Assembly (NCBI GenBank): GCA_963778675.1
Contig: CAVZVI010000010.1
Location: 1,302,001-1,366,000 of the forward strand
Length of the DNA stretch: 64,000 bases
Source of the DNA: CAWCDJ01 sp963778675
GTDB lineage: Bacteria; Acidobacteriota; Terriglobia; Bryobacterales; Bryobacteraceae
Direction: 5' to 3'
Shown here: positions 45,719 through 53,872 of the stretch, piece by piece
Position numbering within the stretch: the stretch's first letter is position 1
Layout: every line of letters begins with the position of its first letter
Made by a program: the position numbers and the translations under genes
Notes under the pieces: model-generated
Database searches by the model: none
Seen by the model: the letters and a program-made list of their open reading frames with translations, nothing else
What the model was told of the DNA's origin: nothing

Positions 45719-46888
45719 ATGAACGCGACAACAACTCGGCGGAGGCAGAAGCTGCTCGACCGAATATCCGGGCAGATATCCGCCGCCGCTCAGGCGGCGA
45801 TGCCTGGCAGGCCAGGTTCGCGACTCGAGATCGCGGCTCTCCAAAGCTATCCGCTGCGCGAACCTGTATCGGGCCGCTCCTACACCATCGTCAAACTCCA
45901 GACCCGCGGCGGATTGGAAGGGTACGGAGAATGCGCCGGCGCCGCTTCCGCAGATCTGGCACGGATTCAGGAGACGGTGCGGGGCAAGGAGGCGACCCAG
46001 TTCGAAACCGTCAGGCATCAGCTCAAGGGCTCACCGCAGGCAATTGTGTCCGCGCTCAACATGGCCATGCTCGACGTGGTAGGCCGATCTCTGGAGGCGC
46101 CGGTCTATCAGGTGCTAGGCGGCCCCACCCGCAATAAGTGCCGGGCGCTTGCTCCCCTGGAAGGATCTACGGATGCGGAACTGGCGGATTCCGCGGCGCG
46201 AGCGAGGAAAGCGGGCTTCAAGGCATTCCTGGTGCGAGTGCCTCCCCCGGAGGCGAGGAACCAGGGGCAAGCGTTCGTTCTGACCACGAGGAAACGGCTC
46301 GACGCGGTGCGGCAGGCCGCGGGGCCCGGCACGGATTTCGTGCTGGATGGCGCGGCCTCGCTGGTGCCTGGCGACGCTGCCAGCCTCGCCACGGCCTTCG
46401 AGCGGTTCCACCTCCTGTGGCTGGACGAGCCTTGCGAAGCTGCCAACCTGGATGCGTTGAAAAAGATCGCATCCGAAAACGTGACACCCATAGGATGGGG
46501 ACGCTTCATCCAGCAGCCTGCGGCATTTCAGGACCTGCTACGGGCGGACGCCATCGACATTCTGCGTCCCGACATCGCGCTGAACGGGATCTCGCGGATC
46601 CGCCAGATGGCGGCCATCGCGGAACCATACTACGTGGCGGTGGCACCGTATCATAACGGCGGCCCGGTGGCTTCGGCCGCGGCGCTGCATTTGGCGGCGA
46701 GCCTGCCGAATTTCTTCATCCAGCAGATCCCGTTTCCGGCGGCGGACCAGGACCGGCAGATGCGCGCGGCCGTGGCGGGCGCGGTCGAAGTGGTGCGGGA
46801 GGGCTATGCGGTACTGCCTACTGCGCCGGGCCTGGGCGTTACGGTAGACGAAAAGGCTTTGCAGGAGTACAAGGAGCGAACCGCATGA
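45719..46888 (+). CDS. Degenerate enolase-superfamily protein (mandelate racemase-like)
   Basis: A 389-residue protein with the fold signs of the mandelate racemase group (NMAMLDVVGRSLEAPVYQVLGG; DGAASL; LDEPCEA). But key residues are absent: the KxK base is VRV (FLVRVPPPE), the third metal ligand, Glu in a GE motif, is Arg (PIGWGRF), and the PH base region reads APYHNGG. Two metal carboxylates (Asp in VLDGAA, Glu in LDEP) remain. So catalysis by the usual route is doubtful; it may be a non-catalytic partner of the next gene, which overlaps its stop by 4 bases (ATGA). Start at ATG 45719 with GAGGAG upstream. N-terminus has no signal peptide. Confidence 0.75.
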   Translation: MNATTTRRRQKLLDRISGQISAAAQAAMPGRPGSRLEIAALQSYPLREPVSGRSYTIVKLQTRGGLEGYGECAGAASADLARIQETVRGKEATQFETVRHQLKGSPQAIVSALNMAMLDVVGRSLEAPVYQVLGGPTRNKCRALAPLEGSTDAELADSAARARKAGFKAFLVRVPPPEARNQGQAFVLTTRKRLDAVRQAAGPGTDFVLDGAASLVPGDAASLATAFERFHLLWLDEPCEAANLDALKKIASENVTPIGWGRFIQQPAAFQDLLRADAIDILRPDIALNGISRIRQMAAIAEPYYVAVAPYHNGGPVASAAALHLAASLPNFFIQQIPFPAADQDRQMRAAVAGAVEVVREGYAVLPTAPGLGVTVDEKALQEYKERTA

Positions 46889-48213
46889 GACGTCGACAGT
46901 TCTTAGGGGGCGCTGCCGCCATGCTGACGGCAGGTTCGATGGCCGGGGAGACCGGCCGGGCCGTACCCGCTTCGATGTGCGGCTGCGCATTTGTGCCGCA
47001 GATGGCGCCGGCCGGCGCGAGCGCGTTCCAGGGCCTCGGCTCCAAGGTGAAGATCACGAATGTCAAGGTGTTCGGGGTCTCTATTTCGCCGAACTCGGAC
47101 AGGCCGTATGTCTTCGTCAAACTGGAGACGGATGCAGGCCTCGTGGGCTGGGGGGAAGGCACCTTGGAAGGCAAAGCAGGTGCGGTGATGGCCTGCATCA
47201 ACGATTTCCGCGACTTCCTGATCGGGGCAGACCCGATGCTCGTGGAGCACCACTGGCAGTCGATGTATGTGCACAGCTTCTACCGCGCCGGCCCGGTCAT
47301 CGGTTCGGCGATATCCGGTATCGACCAGGCGCTGTGGGATCTGCGGGGAAAGATCCTGGGAGTACCCGTGTACAAGCTGCTGGGCGGACCAAACGATCCG
47401 GACGGCGTGCGAGGCTATTACATAGCCAGCGGCAGGAATCTGGAAGAATTACGCAAGCTTCGGGAGACGGCCAAGAGCCAGGGGATTACGTGCTTCAAGG
47501 GCGGCCTCCCGAGCTATTACGAGTGGATTGAGACGAACGAGAAGATTGACGCTGCGATCCGGCATATCCAGATGCTGCGGGAAGGGCTGGGCCCGGATAT
47601 CGACATCGCCGTCGACTTTCACGCCAAGACCAGCCCGAGCGTGGCGTCCATCATTGTCAAGGAAGTCGAGCCCCTGAACCTGCTGTGGGTGGAGGAACCG
47701 TGCCCGCCCGAAAACGTGAAGGCCATGGCGCGTATTGCGCGGCGCTCCACGACGCCGATCGCGACCGGCGAACGGCTGGTGGCGTCTTATGGCGTTCGGG
47801 AGTTGATCGAGATGGGCGTCGTAGACATCATCCAGACCGATATGAATCACGTGGGAGGCATTACGGCGCTCTCAAAAGTGGCGGCCATGGCGGACGCCGC
47901 CGGGATCTCGATGGCCCCGCACGGCTGCGAAGGCCCGATCGGATTGCTGGCCTCGCTGCATCTGGACTCGGCCATACCGAATTTCCTGATTCAGGAGTGC
48001 TGCGGCAACGTTGTCCCGCAGCCGCGTGACAAGATCTGGCTCGAATGGTTCGGCTTCCCGGCCATGCGCATGGTGAACGGCAAGTATCCGCTCCCGGAGA
48101 AACCGGGATTAGGCTTCGACCTGACTGAAGAGGCGCTCAACAAATACCCGTTCGGCGGGTCGAGACCCATGGCGCGCGTCTTCGCTCCGGACGGGTCCGT
48201 CGTCGAGTGGTAG
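46885..48213 (+). CDS. DgoD-type sugar-acid dehydratase (enolase superfamily), exported
   Basis: A 442-residue mandelate racemase/galactonate-dehydratase-like enzyme. MRRRQFLGGAAAMLTAGSMA is a twin-arginine-type signal, so it may work in the periplasm. Family residues are intact: the Lys in CFKGG, Asp in VDFHAK, Glu in VEEPC, Glu in ATGERL and the base His in APHGCEGP. It would remove water from an aldonic acid such as galactonate, giving a 2-keto-3-deoxy acid. The 4-base overlap with the degenerate paralogue suggests the two are made together, maybe as a mixed oligomer. Confidence 0.87.
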   Translation: MRRRQFLGGAAAMLTAGSMAGETGRAVPASMCGCAFVPQMAPAGASAFQGLGSKVKITNVKVFGVSISPNSDRPYVFVKLETDAGLVGWGEGTLEGKAGAVMACINDFRDFLIGADPMLVEHHWQSMYVHSFYRAGPVIGSAISGIDQALWDLRGKILGVPVYKLLGGPNDPDGVRGYYIASGRNLEELRKLRETAKSQGITCFKGGLPSYYEWIETNEKIDAAIRHIQMLREGLGPDIDIAVDFHAKTSPSVASIIVKEVEPLNLLWVEEPCPPENVKAMARIARRSTTPIATGERLVASYGVRELIEMGVVDIIQTDMNHVGGITALSKVAAMADAAGISMAPHGCEGPIGLLASLHLDSAIPNFLIQECCGNVVPQPRDKIWLEWFGFPAMRMVNGKYPLPEKPGLGFDLTEEALNKYPFGGSRPMARVFAPDGSVVEW

Positions 48214-48253
48214 GCACCAAAACCGGGAGAATTACGTGGGGGCACGTTGCGCC

Positions 48254-49843
48254 TTATCTCGAATCCTCCACAACTTCTATTCCATTCACACAGGCCATTC
48301 CCTTGATCGGAACGAAACTGAGGGCGATCTTGCCTTGGGCGGTGGGTCGAATCCCCGAAAAGGTGCGGTTCAGGGGCCGGCCCTCTCCACCCGCCTCCTT
48401 AGAGATGTCGAAATTCCTCAGGAGGGCCACGCCGTTACAATACACGTCAAAGACGCGACTTCCAATCCCGCCGATCCCGGTATTGTGTTTTCCGTAGTGC
48501 CCCTCGCAGAATCTTAACGTCACCCGGTACCGGCCCTCCGCCACGGGCACTGCGTAGGAAAAATTCCCCCACCGCTCGCTGGCGTAGAGAGCCATATCCG
48601 GCAGGATGGAGTTGCTTACGTCAGCCGGATTCGTCGTGCGGACCAGCGCGTTTCCTCCCATGAAATGGGAGTCGGCCTGCCATTGTCGTCCTGCGGAATC
48701 CTGCCACGAGGAGGTCCAGCCCGCTCGGATTCGAACCGGCCGGACCTTCCCGGCGCTCACTGGCAGCACCTCGATTCCACTCAGCATCGCCGCGCCTCTC
48801 ACCGAGGCAAAACTCAGGTGCAGGAAACCGTCATCAGCAGGCGAGATGTCCCTGAAGACCCGCTCATCCGAAGTGTTGGCTCCCGCGGCATCAGCAACTA
48901 CGTCGAAAAGATCCAGGATCCGTTTGCCATTGGCTGTGACCCGAAAAAGCCGCTGCCCCTCTCCGCTGGATTCCGCGCTAATGAAATCGGCCAAACCTGT
49001 CTCGGCGAAATGAAGGTGCAGTTCATAAGAGCCCGGGGCCAACGGAATGTCATACCGAAATTCGCCGGCCCGGATGTGCCGGTAAATGTCCGGATCCAGT
49101 GTTCGAAGGATTCTCTCGGACGGACGGACGAGCACAGAACCGCCGGAATAGAAGCGATCCGGGCCCCATGTCCGCCCGCTGCGGTCGACGTAGGGATCGC
49201 TGGAGCCCGCGATCATCCGCAGATCCCCGCCGCCCGGCGATGGTGTGGCAACGGCGCCGGCAGCCAGGGTGGACTTGGCGCTAACAGAGACGGGCTTATC
49301 CGCGCGCGAATGCCACACGCCAAAGGCGCCGGCGATTGCCAGAAGGGCCGCGGAGCAGCCAATCACCCGGCGAGTAAGCCACGGGCGGACCAGAGCTGGC
49401 GCTTCCGGTGCAGGTACCCCCGGTGTCGGCGTCCTCGCCGCCCTGACCTCGGCAGCAGGCCTCTGCCAACGAAATTCGGCGCTGTAGGACCCCGGGGGCA
49501 GTTCGATTCTGACCGGATGATACGACCCCTCTTCGGCCAGGTGGTATTGAGCGAGCCTCTTCCGCACTTCATTCGCGGTGACGCGGACAACTGTGTGCTG
49601 ACCGGTATCGAAATCCGGCGTGAGCTGAAAGAGGTTCACTCCGATCGAGCGTTCCTTGAGAGCACCGCTGGGTCCCTTCACTGTGTGCTCGACGATGTAC
49701 TCGAGGAATTCCCTACATCGTTTGCTGCTGCGAAACGCAGCGCTCTCCATCAAGCGCTTGAGTTCCGCCCGGACGGCCTGCTCGCGCGATTCGCCGAGTT
49801 CCGTCCCTTCGCTTTCGCACATCCTGTAATCCCCGCGAATCAT
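48254..49843 (-). CDS. Transmembrane winged-helix regulator with two malectin-like sensor domains
   Basis: A 529-residue protein of the family also seen at 28545 and 55389. The N-terminal 120 residues have the shared region (ELKRLMESAAFRSSKRCREF, then VVRVTANEVRKRLAQYH and ELPPGSY), a probable DNA-binding wing. After a Pro-rich linker comes one membrane helix (VIGCSAALLAIAGAFGVWH, about 167-185). The periplasmic part has two malectin-like carbohydrate-binding domains (about 205-360 and 370-525), with VDRSGRTWGPDRFYSGGS and WQDSAGRQWQADSHFMGGN and the AETGLADF/CEGHYG segments. An AAGGG lies upstream of ATG 49843; ATG 49822 is another possible start. A sugar-sensing one-component regulator is inferred, close to sugar genes. 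Confidence 0.78.
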   Translation of the reverse strand: MIRGDYRMCESEGTELGESREQAVRAELKRLMESAAFRSSKRCREFLEYIVEHTVKGPSGALKERSIGVNLFQLTPDFDTGQHTVVRVTANEVRKRLAQYHLAEEGSYHPVRIELPPGSYSAEFRWQRPAAEVRAARTPTPGVPAPEAPALVRPWLTRRVIGCSAALLAIAGAFGVWHSRADKPVSVSAKSTLAAGAVATPSPGGGDLRMIAGSSDPYVDRSGRTWGPDRFYSGGSVLVRPSERILRTLDPDIYRHIRAGEFRYDIPLAPGSYELHLHFAETGLADFISAESSGEGQRLFRVTANGKRILDLFDVVADAAGANTSDERVFRDISPADDGFLHLSFASVRGAAMLSGIEVLPVSAGKVRPVRIRAGWTSSWQDSAGRQWQADSHFMGGNALVRTTNPADVSNSILPDMALYASERWGNFSYAVPVAEGRYRVTLRFCEGHYGKHNTGIGGIGSRVFDVYCNGVALLRNFDISKEAGGEGRPLNRTFSGIRPTAQGKIALSFVPIKGMACVNGIEVVEDSR

Positions 49844-50175
49844 ATCACACCCTTTTTTCCCGGTCGAGCGGGGTACCTAACTGCCCCGGCTAACGGTTCA
49901 TCGAACGCCGCACCAGGCCATCGGGATCAACCGTAACAGAAAGATTCCATTAGTGTTGACCGCGCGGACACCGTACTAAACCTAGGCCACGCCGGGCTTG
50001 CGTGATAGCGTATCCCAGACCGGTGTGGGAGCCGCGTCTTGAAAGCGTTTTCAGCAAGAGACGCGTGGAAGATACAATACGTTCTTGATGCATACCCGTC
50101 GCTGGCCAGGATTCGCAACAGAGATCCTGGATGAGAGAGCGAGCGTCACGACAGGCATTACCAGAGGGAGGACTT
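49844..50175. promoter_or_regulatory. 332-bp divergent intergenic region with LacI/cre-type operator
   Basis: No gene. It holds a near-perfect palindrome, TGAAAGCGTTTTCA (50040-50053), within CTTGAAAGCGTTTTCAGCAAG (50038-50058), matching the CcpA/LacI-family cre consensus TGWAARCGYTWWCA exactly. A TACAAT (50073-50078) is a possible -10. The GGAGG ribosome-binding site (about 50167-50172) precedes the esterase ATG at 50176. It begins at the divergent malectin regulator, so a bound repressor might affect both. Confidence 0.55.
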
Positions 50176-51393
50176 ATGAGAATCTTTACGTTACTGCTAC
50201 TCGGCTGCGCGTTGTGCTGGGGACAGGTACCGGACGAGTGTAAGCCTTCGTCGCTCAACATTCCTGGAGCACCCTACCCCTGCGTCCATCCGGATCGCCG
50301 CGTGACTTTTCGCGTCGCCGCGCCGGATGCGCAGAAGGTGCAGGTCCGGTTGGGCGGCGCCCACGACATGACCCGGGGCGCGGACGGCCTTTGGATGGTC
50401 ACCATACCGCCACAGGTGGTCGGATTCCACTATTACAGCATCGTAGTAGATGGCGCCGTCGTTGCCGACCCGGCGACGCGCACCTTCTTCGGTTCGGGAT
50501 GGGACAACAGCGGGATTGAAATCCCGGAACCGCAGGCGGATGCGGCCTACTACTCCGCCCAGGACGTGCCGCACGGCCAGGTGAGCCAGCGGTGGTATTA
50601 CTCCAAGGTCACGGGAAAATGGCGCCGCTGCTACGTGTACACGCCGGCTGAATACGACGCGAATCCGCGGACGCGCTACCCGGTTCTCTACCTTCTTCAC
50701 GGCTGGGGTGAAAACGAGCAGGGCTGGCACACGCAGGGTCACGTCGACTTCATCATGGACAACCTCATCGCCCAGAAGAAGGCGAAGCCCATGATCATCG
50801 TCATGGACAACCTGAATGCGGTGAAGCCGGGCGAGGATGCGGGCCTGTATTCGGCGAGAGGCATCATTGCCAGAGCCTCCATGGCGGACGTTGCGCCGGC
50901 CGGCGGACGGGGGGCGCCCGGAGGAGGCCGCGGCGGATTTCAAGCGAACTGGGGCGCCACCTTTACGGAGATGATGTTCACCGACCTCATCCCCATGGTG
51001 GAACGAACCTATCGCGTGCTGCCCGGCCGCGAGAACCGCGCCATGGCGGGACTGTCGATGGGTGGCATGCAGACCTTCACGACTGCGCTCCACCATCTCG
51101 ACAGGTTCGCTTACCTGGGAGGATTCAGCGGAAGTTGCGGTGGCCGGGGCGGCACATTCGATCCGAAAACCACCTGCAACGGCGCCTTCGCGGAGCCGGC
51201 CTCGTTCAATAAGCAGGTCAAGGTCCTTTTCCTGGGGATCGGCTCAATGGAAGGCCCCGGCACGAAGACTTTCAGCGATCAGTTGACTAAAGCCGGTATC
51301 AAGAACGTCTATTTCGAGTCTGCCGGAACGGCCCACGAGTGGCTGACGTGGCGCAGATGTCTGAACGATTTCGCTCCCCGGCTCTTTAGATGA
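50176..51393 (+). CDS. Exported esterase with CBM48-like N-terminal domain
   Basis: A 405-residue esterase of the esterase-D/feruloyl-esterase type. Signal peptide MRIFTLLLLGCALCWGQ, an N-terminal E-set/CBM48-like domain (about 30-125), then alpha/beta hydrolase with Ser294 in AGLSMGGMQT and a His in GTAHEWLTWRR near the end. Similar enzymes cut acetyl or feruloyl groups off xylan side chains. ATG 50176 is used because GGAGG is at the right spacing. It precedes the GH3 gene by about 140 bases and has a LacI-type operator 123 bases upstream. Confidence 0.85.
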   Translation: MRIFTLLLLGCALCWGQVPDECKPSSLNIPGAPYPCVHPDRRVTFRVAAPDAQKVQVRLGGAHDMTRGADGLWMVTIPPQVVGFHYYSIVVDGAVVADPATRTFFGSGWDNSGIEIPEPQADAAYYSAQDVPHGQVSQRWYYSKVTGKWRRCYVYTPAEYDANPRTRYPVLYLLHGWGENEQGWHTQGHVDFIMDNLIAQKKAKPMIIVMDNLNAVKPGEDAGLYSARGIIARASMADVAPAGGRGAPGGGRGGFQANWGATFTEMMFTDLIPMVERTYRVLPGRENRAMAGLSMGGMQTFTTALHHLDRFAYLGGFSGSCGGRGGTFDPKTTCNGAFAEPASFNKQVKVLFLGIGSMEGPGTKTFSDQLTKAGIKNVYFESAGTAHEWLTWRRCLNDFAPRLFR

Positions 51394-51449
51394 GGGACCG
51401 CGCACGTACCTTACTTTTTTCAAAACGTCCCGTTCCTCCCGTTTAACCC

Positions 51450-51527
51450 GTTGATAGCTAAGGGAAGCAGCGGTACCGTCCCGTAGCGGCCTTGCCCACC
51501 GGGGGCATGCCCCCTTAGCCTTTCAAC
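51450..51527 (+). promoter_or_regulatory. Folded leader or terminator between esterase and GH3
   Basis: A long imperfect hairpin: GCTAAGGG (51457-51464) pairs with CCCTTAGC (51512-51519), flanked by GTTGA (51450-51454) and TCAAC (51523-51527). Inside it is a perfect 14-base palindrome GGGGGCATGCCCCC (51501-51514), which competes with the longer stem. No T tract follows, so a simple terminator is less likely than a regulatory leader. The GH3 start (51535) is eight bases after the structure. Confidence 0.45.
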
Positions 51528-51534
51528 GGAATTC

Positions 51535-53862
51535 ATGAAGACCACCCGAGCTATCCCCAAGCGTGAAAAACGCGCCGAGGCCAGGGCTCGCTATCGCGAT
51601 CCCTTATTGCCCGCCGCCACACGCGTCCGAGACCTGTTGTCTCGCATGACCCTGGAAGAGAAGGCCGCGCAGATGATCTGCGTCTGGCAAAAGAAGGCGG
51701 ATACCCTGGTGGACGCCGAAGGCAGGTTTGACCCCAACAAGGCCCAAGCCGCCTTCGGACACGGGTACGGCATCGGGCAGGTCGGACGCCCCAGCGACGC
51801 GGGCCAGGGCAAGGACGCGCGGGCCACGGCGGAACTCACCAACGCCATTCAGAAGTTCTTTGTCGAGAATTCCCGCCTTGGAATTCCCGTGGTTTTCCAC
51901 GAGGAGTGCCTCCATGGCCAGGCCGCGATCGGCAGCACGAGTTTCTCCCAGCCGATCGGTCTCGCCGCCACCTTCGATCCACAGCTGGTGGAGCAGTTGT
52001 TTGCGATGACGGCCCGGGAGGCCCGCTCCCGGGGCGCCCACCAGGCGCTGACTCCAGTGCTGGACGTGGCGCGCGATCCTCGCTGGGGCCGCGTCGAGGA
52101 GACCTATGGCGAGGACCCGTACCTGGTTTCCCGGATGGGCATCGCCGCCGTCCGCGGATTTCAGGGCGATCGCACGTTTCGGGATAAATCGCGCATCATG
52201 GCCACGCTGAAGCACTTCGCGGCGCACGGCCAGCCCGAATCGGGAACCAACTGCGCTCCCTCAAATGCCGGCGAACGAACCCTCCGCGAGACGTTTCTCT
52301 ACCCCTTCGAAGCAGCCATCAAGGAAGCTGGTGCCATCAGCATCATGGCGTCCTACAACGAGATCGACGGCGTGCCCTCGCACGCCAACCGCTGGCTGCT
52401 GCGCGACGTGCTACGCGGAGAGTGGGGTTTCGAGGGCTTCGTGGTCTCCGACTATTACGCCATCTCCGAGTTGCACTACCGCCCCGAGGTGCGCGGCCAT
52501 GCCGTGGCGAGGGACAAAGAGGACGCCTGCGCTCTGGCGGTGGCGGCCGGCGTCAATATTGAATTCCCCGAACCGGACTGCTATTTGCATCTCGCCGATC
52601 TGGTACGCAGGCGGGTGCTGAAGGAATCGCGGCTGGACGAGCTCGTTGCGCCGATGCTCCTGTGGAAATTCCGCATGGGGCTTTTCGACGACCCGTACGT
52701 GGATCCGGGAGCGTCGGAGCGGATTGTGGGATGCGATGAGCACCGCGAACTGGCGCTACGGGCCGCGCGCGAGACCATCACGTTGCTGAAGAACGAGGGC
52801 GGCATGGCGCCGCTCGATCCAGATGTTCTCGAGTGCGTGGCGGTGGTCGGTCCCAATGCTCATCGAATGCTGCTCGGCGGCTATAGCAGCACTCCCAAAC
52901 ACAACGTCACCATGTTGGAGGGTATCCAGGCCAGGCTGGGCGAACGGGTGCGGGTGCTGTACAGCGAAGGCTGCAAGATCACCGTCGGGGGCTCCTGGAA
53001 CGAAGACGCGGTAACGCTCAGCGATCCCGAAGAAGACCGTCGCCAGATCGCGGAGGCAGTCGAGGTCGCCAGACAGGCGGATATCGTCGTCCTGGCACTA
53101 GGTGGGAACGAACAGACCTCACGCGAGGCCTGGTCGTTCCAGCATCTCGGCGACAGGGCCAGCCTGAACCTGATAGGACGGCAGTGCGAGCTGGTGGAGG
53201 CGATAGTGGCTACCGGGAAGCCAGTGGTTGTATTCCTGTTCAACGGGCGGCCGCTGGCAATTGAGTCTCTCCAGCGGAAAGTCCCCGTAATCTTCGAGTG
53301 CTGGTACCTGGGGCAGGAGACCGGCCGCGCGGTGGCGGACGTTCTGTTCGGAGACTTTAATCCGGGCGGCAAACTGCCCATTACCTTTCCCCGTTCGTCC
53401 GGCCATCTGCCGGCCTTTTACGCCTACAAGCCTACGGCCCGGCGGGGCTATCTGTTCGACGACATCTCACCGCTGTACCCGTTCGGCTACGGCCTGAGCT
53501 ACACCACTTTCGAAATTCGCGATGTGCGGCTGGCGAAGAAATCCATACGGGCTGACGAAATCACCCGTGTCCGCGCCCGCATCACCAACACGGGCACACG
53601 CGCCGGCAGCGAAGTCGTGCAGATGTACATACGCGACCGGTTCAGTTCCGTCACGCGGCCGGTCAAGGAGCTGAAGGGATTCCGGCGTGTGTTCCTCGAG
53701 CCCGGTGAAAGCGCGGCGGTCGAGTTCGAGATCGGGCCGGAGCACCTGGCCTTCTATGACATCAGCATGGAGCGCGTGGTAGAGGCGGGCGAGTTCGAAA
53801 TTATGGTAGGAAACTCGTCCTGCGACACGGATCTCCAAACTGTCACTCTCACTGTGCGTTGA
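51535..53862 (+). CDS. GH3 beta-glucosidase/beta-xylosidase
   Basis: A 775-residue family GH3 enzyme. The N-terminal TIM-like domain carries MTLEEKAAQM, the nucleophile Asp306 (VVSDYYAI) and a catalytic KHFAAHGQP substrate-binding motif; the second alpha/beta domain includes LALGGNEQTSREAW; the C-terminal FnIII-like domain (about 680-770) has the GFRRVFLEPGESAAVEFE pattern. There is no signal peptide, so it should act in the cytoplasm on imported oligosaccharides, which fits the symporter gene 10 bases downstream. Specificity (glucose, xylose or arabinose) cannot be set from the sequence. Confidence 0.92.
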   Translation: MKTTRAIPKREKRAEARARYRDPLLPAATRVRDLLSRMTLEEKAAQMICVWQKKADTLVDAEGRFDPNKAQAAFGHGYGIGQVGRPSDAGQGKDARATAELTNAIQKFFVENSRLGIPVVFHEECLHGQAAIGSTSFSQPIGLAATFDPQLVEQLFAMTAREARSRGAHQALTPVLDVARDPRWGRVEETYGEDPYLVSRMGIAAVRGFQGDRTFRDKSRIMATLKHFAAHGQPESGTNCAPSNAGERTLRETFLYPFEAAIKEAGAISIMASYNEIDGVPSHANRWLLRDVLRGEWGFEGFVVSDYYAISELHYRPEVRGHAVARDKEDACALAVAAGVNIEFPEPDCYLHLADLVRRRVLKESRLDELVAPMLLWKFRMGLFDDPYVDPGASERIVGCDEHRELALRAARETITLLKNEGGMAPLDPDVLECVAVVGPNAHRMLLGGYSSTPKHNVTMLEGIQARLGERVRVLYSEGCKITVGGSWNEDAVTLSDPEEDRRQIAEAVEVARQADIVVLALGGNEQTSREAWSFQHLGDRASLNLIGRQCELVEAIVATGKPVVVFLFNGRPLAIESLQRKVPVIFECWYLGQETGRAVADVLFGDFNPGGKLPITFPRSSGHLPAFYAYKPTARRGYLFDDISPLYPFGYGLSYTTFEIRDVRLAKKSIRADEITRVRARITNTGTRAGSEVVQMYIRDRFSSVTRPVKELKGFRRVFLEPGESAAVEFEIGPEHLAFYDISMERVVEAGEFEIMVGNSSCDTDLQTVTLTVR

Positions 53863-53872
53863 CGGAGACCAC

